From: an uncultured bacterium
GTDB lineage: Bacteria; Cyanobacteriota; Vampirovibrionia; Gastranaerophilales; Gastranaerophilaceae
Assembly (NCBI GenBank): GCA_900554385.1
Contig: USHE01000090.1
Location: 1-7,400 of the forward strand
Direction: 5' to 3'
Length of the DNA stretch: 7,400 nucleotides
In this document: one piece after another, positions 1 to 5,538 of the stretch
Layout: every line of letters starts with the position of its first letter
Numbering within the stretch: the stretch's first letter is position 1
Position numbers and translations under genes: made by a program
Notes under the pieces: generated by a model
What the model was told of the DNA's origin: nothing
Database searches by the model: none
Seen by the model: the letters and a program-made list of their open reading frames with translations, nothing else

Positions 1-1
1 A

Positions 2-73
2 TTTTTCAAAAATGCCATAGACACAAGTTATATTGAAGCGCTGCTGGCTGAACAGCAGGAAACAGAAGAATAA
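2..73 (+). CDS. 3' end of an unidentified CDS (23 residues visible)
   Basis: The frame starting at base 2 is open from the window edge to a TAA at 71-73. It reads FFKNAIDTSYIEAL, then a Gln/Glu-rich tail ending ETEE. Base composition and codon use match the ABC ATPase that follows 48 bases downstream on the same strand, so the two probably share an operon. In ECF/YkoD-type loci the gene before the ATPase is often the substrate-binding membrane component, but 23 residues are too few to identify it. It belongs to the GC-richer left segment that is probably joined artificially to the rest of the window. Confidence 0.5.
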   Translation, partial: FFKNAIDTSYIEALLAEQQETEE

Positions 74-121
74 GAAAGTTGGTGCGATTTGATAAATCAT
101 CGAGAACAGAAAACACGACTG

Positions 122-586
122 ATGACCATTCGGGATTTATCCCTGCGCTATGAAGGCACAGACCATTCCAGAGAGACCCTTGCTCTCAGTGGCGTTAACC
201 TGGATATTATGGAGGGGGATTTCATCTGTGTGCTGGGTCCGTCAGGCTGCGGCAAAAGTACGCTGCTGCGGCAGCTCAAACCCGTTCTCGCGCCGCATGG
301 ACGCAGAAACGGTGAAATCCTGTTCGACGAAAAAAAGCTCGATGAACTGCCCCAGCGCGAACAGGCTGAAAGAATCGGCTTTGTGCAGCAAAGCCCGGAG
401 AATCAGATCGCGACCGACAAGGTCTGGCACGAGCTGGCGTTCGGGCTGGAATCCCTCGGCTGTGACACGCCGACCATTCGCCGCCGCGTTGCGGAAATGG
501 CGAGCTTTTTCGGGATACAGACATGGTTTTATAAGCCGGTCACAGAGCTGTCCGGTGGGCAAAAGCAGCTCTTGAATCTTCAATGA
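122..586 (+). CDS. ABC/ECF-type transporter ATP-binding protein, 3'-truncated at a chimeric junction
   Basis: This is the N-terminal two thirds of an ABC ATPase. The Walker A motif GPSGCGKST lies near 236-262, the Q-loop segment FVQQSPENQ near 381-407, followed by VWHELAFGLESLG, which is typical of ECF energy-coupling ATPases of the EcfA/YkoD type, and the signature LSGGQKQ at about 547-567. The protein stops nine codons after the signature begins, before Walker B, the D-loop and the H-switch, so it cannot work as written. The last genuine codon is about 578-580 and the TGA at 584-586 is a by-product of the join to fabI. ATG 122 is chosen because the ABC fold begins right after it (MTIRDLSLRYEG); an in-frame TTG at 89 is possible, and neither has a convincing Shine-Dalgarno site. 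The substrate is unknown; family members power uptake of vitamins or their precursors at the inner membrane. Codon use is much GC-richer than in all genes to the right. Confidence 0.8.
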   Translation: MTIRDLSLRYEGTDHSRETLALSGVNLDIMEGDFICVLGPSGCGKSTLLRQLKPVLAPHGRRNGEILFDEKKLDELPQREQAERIGFVQQSPENQIATDKVWHELAFGLESLGCDTPTIRRRVAEMASFFGIQTWFYKPVTELSGGQKQLLNLQ

Positions 587-891
587 GATATCTTGCTATG
601 GATTTAGGTAAAAAAGGTGTTAGAGTTAACTGTATTTCAGCCGGTGCTGTTAAAACTCTTGCTGCTAAAGGTATTTCTGGATTTGATAAAATGCTTAAGG
701 CCGCAGTTGCAAAAGCTCCGCTTAAACGTAACGTTTCATTGGAAGATGTCGGTAAAGCAGGTTTGTATTTAGCTTCTGACTTATCTACAGGTACAACAGG
801 TCAAATCCTTTATGTGGATTGCGGCTGTCACGCAGTTTATGCGTCTTTGGATGAAATGGAAATTATTGCTAATTCTATTCCAAAAGCATAA
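559..891 (+). CDS. fabI: Enoyl-[acyl-carrier-protein] reductase (NADH), C-terminal part
   Basis: FabI reduces the enoyl-ACP double bond in the last step of each fatty-acid elongation cycle, in the cytoplasm. From 559 the frame reads AKAALESSMRYLAMDLG, then VRVNCISAG, TLAAKGISGFDKML, LYLASDLSTGTTGQILYVDCG and an acidic tail, matching the C-terminal ~110 residues of FabI (family length about 260). The Lys at 562-564 corresponds to the catalytic Lys of the Tyr-x6-Lys pair; the Tyr, the Rossmann fold and the NAD site are missing to the left. The ATG at 583 is an internal Met (an ESS-Met-RYLA context where the family usually has Val), not a start, and no ribosome site precedes it. The SAG-Ala-Val-KTLA segment carries Ala-Val where many FabI have Pro-Ile. 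AT-rich codon use matches the genes to the right. A strong hairpin terminator begins 17 bases after the TAA, so fabI ends its transcript. The 5' part is lost through a probable assembly join at 559-580. Confidence 0.9.
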   Translation, partial: AKAALESSMRYLAMDLGKKGVRVNCISAGAVKTLAAKGISGFDKMLKAAVAKAPLKRNVSLEDVGKAGLYLASDLSTGTTGQILYVDCGCHAVYASLDEMEIIANSIPKA

Positions 892-908
892 GGGTTATAT
901 TAAAAAAG

Positions 909-940
909 AAAAAGCTCTCGAGAAATCGGGGGCTTTTTTT
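909..940. terminator. Bidirectional intrinsic terminator between fabI and the XRE regulator gene
   Basis: The arms at 909-921 and 926-938 pair over 13 bp (with G-U wobbles) around a GAAA tetraloop, followed by a T-run to 940. The left arm begins with an A-run, so the same hairpin also has a U-tract when read on the minus strand. It lies between two convergent genes. The minus-strand regulator's TAA (939-941) sits inside the T-run, so the hairpin can end both transcripts. Confidence 0.88.
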
Positions 941-1265
941 ATTTTTTGTCTTGGATAATTTCAATTATTTTGCATACAGTGTCGAGTTCTTTTGGGGAAG
1001 ATTTTCGTATAAGTTTCATCAGCTTGCTTTCTTCAGTTTTGATTTTTTTGCTGTTTTCTGAATAGAAGACGTTTACATCAATATTAAGAGCCTTGATTAT
1101 TTTTAAAAAAGTTGGAACACTCGGGTAATGGACACCTCGTTCAATTTTCCCCAGTTGTTTTTCGTCAATATCTGCCATTTCCGCAAGCTCAAACTGTGTT
1201 AAATGCTGTGCTTTTCTGTGTGTACGTATCAATTCACCGGTTTTTATACTGTCGAGAGTTTCCAT
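939..1265 (-). CDS. XRE/HTH_3-family transcriptional regulator, 108 aa
   Basis: A small cytoplasmic DNA-binding protein. Residues ~11-66 form a canonical lambda-Cro/XRE helix-turn-helix: LIRTHRKAQHLTQFELAEMA (helices 1-2), IDEKQLGKIERG (turn plus recognition helix), then YPSVPTFLKIIKALNIDVNVFY. The C-terminal 40 residues are charged and probably helical (SPKELDTVCKIIEII), resembling the short dimerisation tails of SinR-like regulators. The start is set at the ATG whose complement is 1263-1265, because a GTGAGG Shine-Dalgarno lies about 6 bases upstream and the XRE fold follows at once; a longer frame to 1319 would add 18 residues (MLCLYPYYYKKNAHVRYF) with no ribosome site. The gene diverges from the pilin-like gene across 225 bp that holds a palindrome-bearing promoter, so autoregulation or control of the pilin gene is plausible but inferred. 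No toxin partner gene adjoins it. Its specific target is unknown. Confidence 0.87.
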   Translation of the reverse strand: METLDSIKTGELIRTHRKAQHLTQFELAEMADIDEKQLGKIERGVHYPSVPTFLKIIKALNIDVNVFYSENSKKIKTEESKLMKLIRKSSPKELDTVCKIIEIIQDKK

Positions 1266-1345
1266 AAAATACCTCACATGTGCGTTCTTTTTATAATAAT
1301 AAGGATATAAACATAACAAGCATACGTATAATACGGTTTAAAATA

Positions 1346-1374
1346 TTGACAATGGAGCGCATGCGCGTTATAGT
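1346..1374 (+). promoter_or_regulatory. Sigma-70-type promoter with a palindromic operator candidate in the spacer
   Basis: A perfect -35 TTGACA (1346-1351), a 17-base spacer and -10 TATAGT (1369-1374, five of six consensus) predict a start near 1381, giving a leader of about 110 bases to the pilin-like gene. The spacer carries the perfect 10-bp palindrome GCGCATGCGC (1357-1366), a GC-rich island in otherwise AT-rich DNA and well placed for a repressor to block RNA polymerase. The XRE protein encoded divergently 81 bases away is the obvious candidate binder; this is inference. Confidence 0.62.
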
Positions 1375-1433
1375 TATGATTAATTTCTAAAATTTATGAT
1401 TTTGTATGTAACCATTGTGTGCCAGTCGTCACG

Positions 1434-1462
1434 GTGACATTTAAAAATAAATAGTATATACT
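1434..1462 (+). promoter_or_regulatory. Proximal promoter for the pilin-like gene
   Basis: -35 GTGACA (1434-1439), a 17-base spacer and -10 TATACT (1457-1462) each match five of six consensus bases. The predicted start is near 1469, about 22 bases before the ATG at 1491, with the Shine-Dalgarno GGAGG at 1481-1485. The -35 overlaps a small inverted repeat GTCAC-G-GTGAC (1428-1438), which could be a second regulatory site. Whether this promoter, the one at 1346, or both are used cannot be told from sequence. Confidence 0.5.
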
Positions 1463-1490
1463 AAAAAATAGTATTATATTGGAGGTAAAA

Positions 1491-2174
1491 ATGATAAGGT
1501 TTGGATTTACGTTAGCTGAAGTTTTGATAACTCTTGGCGTTATCGGGATTGTTGCCGCAATGACTTTGCCTGCACTAGTTCACAATTACCAGGAACAGGA
1601 ATATGTCACAAGGTTGAAGAAAAGCGTGTCAGCTTTAGAACAGGCTAAAATTCGAGCTATGGATGAGAATAACTTAGATTTTCAATATATGGGGTATGGC
1701 GGAGTTTATATACAATCTGAACAAGAAAAATTTGCAAATTATTTTAAACCTTATTTTAATGTATTGAGAGATTGTGCAACACCTTCAAATAATAATACTC
1801 TTTGTATTGGCAATAATCGTGACTTTTATCAAATAAACCGAAAAACTAAGGCAAATCAATATGCCGATAATACTTTTAGAGGTTTTGTGAGTGCTGATGG
1901 GGTTTCTTATTTTTTCTATGTAGCAAGAAGTCTTGTTATTATTGATGTTAATACTCCGAATAAAGCTCCTAATTCATTGGGTCATGATGTTTTTGTTTTT
2001 CATTTTGATAAGAAAGGAAAATTGACTGCAGGGTTGGGAACTGAAAATGTTAATACGTTAGAAGAATGCAAAACAGTGGGAAATACGTGTGGGCAGTGGG
2101 TTTTATTATATGAAAATCAAGCCTATCGCCGCTGTCCGGATAAAGTGGAATACGGCGGTAAAACCAAATGTTAG
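1491..2174 (+). CDS. Type IV pilin / type II secretion pseudopilin-like protein, 227 aa
   Basis: An exported, inner-membrane-assembled pilin-like subunit. It opens with a very short leader (MIRFG) and the class III signal FTLAEVLITLGVIGIVAAMTLP. Prepilin peptidase should cut after Gly5, leaving N-methylated Phe at +1 and the essential Glu at +5 (residue 10). Residues 6-30 form the hydrophobic helix used for membrane retention and filament packing, continued by an amphipathic helix (YVTRLKKSVSALEQAK). The globular part has six Cys (95, 105, 193, 200, 215, 227), probably disulfides outside the membrane, and the segment IDVNTPNKAPNSLGHDVF (~151-168), which resembles the DVN..PN..G.D.F motif of pseudopilin-like proteins in this lineage. 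ATG 1491 has a strong GGAGG site 5 bases upstream; an in-frame TTG at 1479 lacks one. It stands alone, with no assembly ATPase, peptidase or secretin gene in view, as is common for the many scattered pilin-like genes of Gastranaerophilales. The assembled structure and its role are unknown. Confidence 0.87.
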   Translation: MIRFGFTLAEVLITLGVIGIVAAMTLPALVHNYQEQEYVTRLKKSVSALEQAKIRAMDENNLDFQYMGYGGVYIQSEQEKFANYFKPYFNVLRDCATPSNNNTLCIGNNRDFYQINRKTKANQYADNTFRGFVSADGVSYFFYVARSLVIIDVNTPNKAPNSLGHDVFVFHFDKKGKLTAGLGTENVNTLEECKTVGNTCGQWVLLYENQAYRRCPDKVEYGGKTKC

Positions 2175-2183
2175 TTGTTATCT

Positions 2184-2338
2184 AAATTTAGGTAAGGTAT
2201 AACATATTTACACTAAATACCATATAAATAGTCACCCTGAACTTGTTTCAGGGTCTCAAATAAACAGATGCTGAAACGAGTTCAGCATGACAATCTTGAC
2301 TGAATCTGGTGTAAACTTGTTATACCTTACCTAAATTT
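2184..2338. repeat. Inverted-repeat-bounded 155-bp element (MITE-like)
   Basis: The 30-base arm 2184-2213 is the reverse complement of 2309-2338 with two mismatches (bases 2205-2206 against their partners). The arms begin at AAATTTAGGTAAGG and end inwardly at TTTACAC. The 61-bp twin-hairpin repeat at 2231-2291 is exactly centred, with 47 bases on each side. There is no ORF inside and no clear target-site duplication. It fills most of the gap between the pilin-like gene and valS. It may be a small non-autonomous mobile element, and folded as RNA it would also be a strong hairpin able to end pilin transcription, although no U-run directly follows the right arm beyond TTTTT. Confidence 0.7.
2231..2291. 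repeat. Twin-hairpin palindromic repeat, copy A
   Basis: A 61-bp repeat with termini GTCA...TGAC. It contains two hairpins with perfect 8-bp stems and 5-base loops: 2234-2254 (ACCCTGAA / TTCAGGGT, loop CTTGT) and 2268-2288 (ATGCTGAA / TTCAGCAT, loop ACGAG). The second half is roughly the reverse complement of the first, so the whole element is also one imperfect palindrome. It is the same family as the copy inside valS at 4405-4466. The consensus resembles dispersed palindromic repeats in several bacteria whose translation on one strand gives HPELVSGS-like and QVQDD-like peptides. Confidence 0.85.
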
Positions 2339-2377
2339 TTAGCTTTTGAATATTTATTTTTAAAAAACCTTTTTTGT

Positions 2378-2385
2378 GCTATCCT
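2378..2385 (+). promoter_or_regulatory. Possible extended -10 promoter element for valS
   Basis: TATCCT at 2380-2385 (four of six consensus) preceded by TGC gives an extended -10-like site about 33 bases before the valS ATG. No good -35 is found 17 bases upstream, only an A/T run. The Shine-Dalgarno GAGGG (2406-2410) lies 7 bases before the ATG at 2418. I see no T-box or other aminoacyl-tRNA-synthetase leader structure in the 79 bases between the repeat element and the ATG. Confidence 0.3.
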
Positions 2386-2417
2386 TAAGTTATACGAAAA
2401 ATAAAGAGGGATTTTTT

Positions 2418-4469
2418 ATGACAGCAATAAAGATTGATGATTTACCTACGGTTTATGATGCCCAGGAAACAGAAGGCAGTATTTATAAGTTTTGGGAAGA
2501 TAACGGTTATTTCCGCGCTGATGCTAAAAGTGCAAAACCGCACTATTCTATAGTTATTCCACCGCCTAATGTTACTGGTGTTTTGCACATGGGACACGCT
2601 TTGGATGAAACTTTACAGGATATTCTTGTCCGCTATCACAGAATGAGCGGTTTTGAAACCCTATGGGTTCCGGGAACCGACCATGCCGGACTTGCTACCC
2701 AAAACGTTGTAGAAAAACAACTCGCAAAAGAAGGGCTTACCCGTCACGATTTGGGCAGAGAAAAGTTTATTGAAAAAACTTGGGAATGGACTAATAAGCA
2801 TAAAGGAGCTATTCTTGACCAGTGTAAACGTCTTGGGGCGTCTTTTGACCGTTCTAGAGAAAGATTTACTTTCGATAAAGGCTGTTCTGATGCTGTAAAA
2901 GAGGTTTTTGTAAGACTTTACGAAAAAGGTTTGATTTATAAAGGTAAATATATCGTAAACTGGTGTCCTCGTTGTCAGTCTGCTATTTCGGATGTTGAAA
3001 CTGAATATGAAACAGAACAAGGGCACATGTGGGAAATTTCTTATCCTGTTAAAGGTGAGTCAGGAGCTATAATTGTTGCAACTACACGTCCTGAAACTAT
3101 TTTCGGTGATGTGGCTATTGCAGTACACCCTGATGATCATAAGTATTCGGAATTAGTCGGCAAAACTGTTATAATTCCGCTTTCCGGCAGAGAAATTCCG
3201 ATTATTGCGGATGAATATGTTGATAAATCTTTCGGAACCGGGGCTGTTAAGATTACTCCGGCGCACGATCCTAACGACTTTGAGGTAGGTCAGCGGCATA
3301 ACCTTAAGCCTATCTGGGTAATCGATGGTGAAGGTAAGATGAAGGCTTGCGGTGAAGTTCCGCCTGAACTTCACGGATTAGACAGATATGAAGCAAGAGA
3401 AAAAATTATAGGTATGCTTTCTTATAATAATTTCCTTCTAAGGACGCGTGACCACGAACATAACGTAGGTAAGTGCCAGCGTTGCGGTACTACAATTGAA
3501 CCGCTGCTTTCGGAACAATGGTTCGTAAAAATGGAACCGCTTGCGAAAGAAGCTATTGCGGCTGTTAAAGATGGCAGAATCAAATTTGTTCCTGACAGAT
3601 GGGAAAAGAATTACCTTGGCTGGATGGAAAATATTCGTGACTGGTGTATTTCCCGTCAAATCTGGTGGGGGCATCAAATCCCTGCTTATTACCATAATCA
3701 GACCGGTGAAATGGTTGTTGCAAGAGAAAATCCTGATCCTGAAAATTATACGCAAGACCCTGATTGTCTTGATACCTGGTTTTCATCAGGTCTTTGGCCT
3801 TTTTCAACTATGGGGTGGCCGAATACTGACAGCGATGATTTCAAAAAATTCTATCCAACGACAACACTTGTAACCGGTTTTGATATTATTTTCTTCTGGG
3901 TTGCAAGAATGATTACCATGGGTCTTGAATTTACAGGGCAGGCTCCTTTCTCAACCGTTTATATTCACGGTTTAATCCGTGATGAAAAAGGTCAAAAAAT
4001 GTCTAAATCAAAAGGAAATACAATTGACCCTGTTAAAATTATTGATAAGTACGGCTGTGACGCTTTGAGATTTACAATGACTTCTCTTTGCACTTATGGC
4101 GGTCAGGATATTAAAATGAGCGAAGAAAGATTTGAGTATGGCAGAAACTTTGCCAACAAAATCTGGAATGCCTCAAGATTTGTTTTGATGAACCTTGAAG
4201 GGGTCGATAATAAAGATATTGACTTTGATAATCTCACTATTGCTGATAAATGGATTTTGGATAAACTTAATTCAACAGCAAAAGAAGTTAATGAAAATAT
4301 CAAAGAATTTAGAATTGGCGAAGTTGCTCACGTGTTGTATGATTTCTTCTGGAATTCATATTGCGATTGGTATGTAGAAATTGCCAAAATCCAATTGAAC
4401 GGAAGTCATTCCGAACTTGATTCGGAATCTTCTGATAAAGAGATCCTGAAACAAGTTCAGGATGACTGA
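2418..4469 (+). CDS. valS: Valyl-tRNA synthetase, N-terminal 683 residues up to an in-frame TGA
   Basis: This class Ia synthetase charges tRNA-Val with valine and edits mischarged threonine in the cytoplasm. Visible parts: catalytic HIGH-type motif HMGH at residues 57-60 after PPPNVTGVL; TTRPET of the CP1 editing domain at 222-227; two CxxC pairs (183/186 and 353/356); KMSKS at 527-531; then the start of the helical anticodon-binding domain to ...WYVEIAKIQLN. The next 21 residues (663-683, from SHSELDSES to QVQDD) come from an inserted palindromic repeat, and TGA at 4467-4469 ends the frame. The same frame resumes at once with KLNTQRVLRYVLDMSLRMLHP, so both parts together, less the insert, give ~879 residues, the normal ValS length. 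ATG 2418 has a GAGGG site; the upstream in-frame TTG at 2376 has none and lies over the possible promoter. As the only valS in view and an essential gene, it may be a readthrough product, a split enzyme, or carry a sequence error. Confidence 0.93.
   Translation: MTAIKIDDLPTVYDAQETEGSIYKFWEDNGYFRADAKSAKPHYSIVIPPPNVTGVLHMGHALDETLQDILVRYHRMSGFETLWVPGTDHAGLATQNVVEKQLAKEGLTRHDLGREKFIEKTWEWTNKHKGAILDQCKRLGASFDRSRERFTFDKGCSDAVKEVFVRLYEKGLIYKGKYIVNWCPRCQSAISDVETEYETEQGHMWEISYPVKGESGAIIVATTRPETIFGDVAIAVHPDDHKYSELVGKTVIIPLSGREIPIIADEYVDKSFGTGAVKITPAHDPNDFEVGQRHNLKPIWVIDGEGKMKACGEVPPELHGLDRYEAREKIIGMLSYNNFLLRTRDHEHNVGKCQRCGTTIEPLLSEQWFVKMEPLAKEAIAAVKDGRIKFVPDRWEKNYLGWMENIRDWCISRQIWWGHQIPAYYHNQTGEMVVARENPDPENYTQDPDCLDTWFSSGLWPFSTMGWPNTDSDDFKKFYPTTTLVTGFDIIFFWVARMITMGLEFTGQAPFSTVYIHGLIRDEKGQKMSKSKGNTIDPVKIIDKYGCDALRFTMTSLCTYGGQDIKMSEERFEYGRNFANKIWNASRFVLMNLEGVDNKDIDFDNLTIADKWILDKLNSTAKEVNENIKEFRIGEVAHVLYDFFWNSYCDWYVEIAKIQLNGSHSELDSESSDKEILKQVQDD
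4405..4466. repeat. Twin-hairpin palindromic repeat, copy B, inserted within valS
   Basis: A 62-bp relative of the repeat at 2231-2291, with the same GTCA...TGAC ends and the same architecture: hairpin 4408-4428 (ATTCCGAA / TTCGGAAT, loop CTTGA) and hairpin 4443-4463 (ATCCTGAA / TTCAGGAT, loop ACAAG). Read in the valS frame it is open and encodes SHSELDSESSDKEILKQVQDD-type sequence; the stop codon lies one base past its right edge. The flanking valS sequence is in the same frame on both sides, so the net insertion is a multiple of three. Confidence 0.88.
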
Positions 4470-4490
4470 AAATTAAATACCCAACGAGTA

Positions 4491-5123
4491 TTGAGATATG
4501 TTCTTGATATGTCATTGAGAATGCTTCATCCGATTATGCCGCATATTACAGAACGAGTATGGCAGTTAATTCCTAAAAATAGTGAATTTCCTGCGATAAT
4601 TGTTTCTGAATTCCCTGTTTGTGAGGACAAGCTTGCATTCCCTCAGGAAGCAAAAGAGATGGAACTTGTGTTTGAAACGATTAAGTCTTTGAGAAATGTT
4701 CGCCAAAGCTTTAATATTTCAACTTCATTAAAAATGGATATTGAAATTAGAGCAACAAAAGACGAAAAACCGATATTTGAAGCAATTGAAGCGTATATAC
4801 AGCGTCTTGCAAAGGTAGAAAATATTTCTTATGCTGATGTAGATGCACCGATACCGCAAAAAACTGCAACAGCAGTAGTTTCGGCTTCAAAAATAGTTCT
4901 TTCTTTAGAAAATCTGATTGATTTCAATGAGGAAATAGCCCGTCAGCAGAAAAAGCTTGATAAGTTAACAGGTGAAAAGAAATCTTTGCTAGGCAGAGTC
5001 AACAATCCTAAGTTTGTTGCAAATGCTCCGCAGGATTTAATCGAACAGACAAAGGCAAGAATTTCCGAAATTGAAATTCAAGAGCACGCAATCAATGAAT
5101 TGATAACTTCTTTAAAATCTTAA
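4491..5123 (+). CDS. valS: Valyl-tRNA synthetase, C-terminal part (anticodon-binding domain and tRNA-binding arm)
   Basis: This is the rest of valS in the same frame as the N-terminal part, open from 4470 straight after the TGA. It contains the second half of the anticodon-binding domain (RYVLDMSLRMLHPIMPHITERVWQLIP, then SLRNVRQSFNIS) and the C-terminal coiled-coil arm that contacts the tRNA elbow (EEIARQQKKLDKLTGEKKSLLGRV, NNPKFVANAP, ISEIEIQEHAI). It has no catalytic motif and cannot aminoacylate alone. If translated separately, the possible starts are TTG 4491 or ATG 4509; neither has a convincing Shine-Dalgarno, although an AGGA inside the repeat (4459-4462) lies 28 bases or more upstream, too far for normal spacing. 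Sequence conservation after the TGA looks undamaged, arguing against an old pseudogene. The gene ends with TAA 24 bases before a strong terminator. Confidence 0.85.
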   Translation: MRYVLDMSLRMLHPIMPHITERVWQLIPKNSEFPAIIVSEFPVCEDKLAFPQEAKEMELVFETIKSLRNVRQSFNISTSLKMDIEIRATKDEKPIFEAIEAYIQRLAKVENISYADVDAPIPQKTATAVVSASKIVLSLENLIDFNEEIARQQKKLDKLTGEKKSLLGRVNNPKFVANAPQDLIEQTKARISEIEIQEHAINELITSLKS

Positions 5124-5146
5124 GAATTGTAAATATGTTAAGACTA

Positions 5147-5185
5147 AAAACAGGACATTTGGCAAATATGCGGATGTCCTGTTTT
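5147..5185 (+). terminator. Intrinsic terminator after valS
   Basis: A perfect 12-bp stem: AAAACAGGACAT (5147-5158) pairs with ATGTCCTGTTTT (5174-5185) around a 15-base loop. The right arm ends in TTTT, and the A-run on the left arm gives a U-tract on the other strand too. It lies 24 bases after the valS TAA and before the next gene's Shine-Dalgarno, so valS and the 91-aa gene are probably separate transcripts. Confidence 0.8.
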
Positions 5186-5228
5186 GATATATTTATAATT
5201 TAAAATAAATAGAAAGGAAGTGTGCAAA

Positions 5229-5504
5229 ATGGCAATACAAAAAGCCGGATGGAATTTCGCAGAAATGGCAGCAAAACAAGGCAAAAAGTTAATGAGTGTT
5301 CCTTTGAAAGATAAGGCAACCGCAAAGATTTTATGGAATGATAATGCTGTTGATTGTTATGTAATGAAAAAAGGAAAACTTGTAGAAGGCCGCGGTTATC
5401 AAGGTCCTGCAAATTGTGTATTAGAAGAATTCGGTCTGATTTTAGATAAACTCCAAAAGATAGCCGAACCGGGTTTTGATATTTTGAAGTGCTTACTTAA
5501 ATAA
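5229..5504 (+). CDS. Unrecognised 91-aa protein
   Basis: A small, probably cytoplasmic protein without signal peptide or membrane segment. It starts MAIQKAGWNFAEMAAKQGKK, has a middle section with likely strands (KATAKILWNDNAVDCYVMKKGKLVEGRGY), and ends with a helical amphipathic segment (CVLEEFGLILDKLQKIAE). Three Cys (43, 63, 88) form no obvious metal site. The alternating strand pattern around residues 29-56 could be a small beta-sheet, but I recognise no family. ATG 5229 is preferred because AGGAAG (5215-5220) sits 8 bases upstream; the in-frame GTG at 5220 overlaps that site. It lies alone between the valS terminator and the rpsA promoter. A TATAAT at 5194-5199 is a possible -10 without a good -35. 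Codon use matches its neighbours, and the strong ribosome site and clean boundaries suggest a real gene. Confidence 0.75.
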   Translation: MAIQKAGWNFAEMAAKQGKKLMSVPLKDKATAKILWNDNAVDCYVMKKGKLVEGRGYQGPANCVLEEFGLILDKLQKIAEPGFDILKCLLK

Positions 5505-5538
5505 AGTCTTAATTAATGTTAAGTAAATTTAAAAAACC

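Noticed and set aside
583..891. Complete short gene starting at ATG 583
   Set aside because: The FabI match continues upstream in frame to about 559 and there is no ribosome site before 583; the Met is internal.
939..1265. Antitoxin of a toxin-antitoxin pair
   Set aside because: No small toxin-like ORF adjoins it; the neighbours are fabI across a terminator and a divergent pilin-like gene.
1266..1319. Longer start for the XRE gene (126 aa)
   Set aside because: The extra 18 residues lie outside the XRE fold, while the ATG at 1265 has a GTGAGG site immediately upstream.
2376..2417. Earlier in-frame TTG start for valS
   Set aside because: It lies over the putative promoter, has no ribosome site, and adds residues unlike ValS; ATG 2418 has GAGGG 7 bases upstream.
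2339..2417. T-box or other riboswitch before valS
   Set aside because: The stretch is short and A/T-rich, with no specifier stem or conserved T-box bases visible.
2231..4466. CRISPR-like repeats
   Set aside because: There are only two copies, more than 2 kb apart, not identical, with no spacers or cas genes; they are dispersed palindromic repeats.
4467..4469. TGA reassigned to an amino acid in this organism
   Set aside because: No other in-frame TGA occurs in the genes here and Trp is encoded by TGG throughout valS; a single TGA at a repeat edge is not evidence for a changed code.
4309..4515. Minus-strand ORF with HPELVSGS and QVRND
   Set aside because: It is the reverse reading of the palindromic repeat within valS; both strands of this repeat family are often open.
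5493..5526. Hairpin TTACTTAA / TTAAGTAA as a terminator after the 91-aa gene
   Set aside because: The stem is all A/T except one C-G pair, has an 18-base loop and no U-run; too weak to call.
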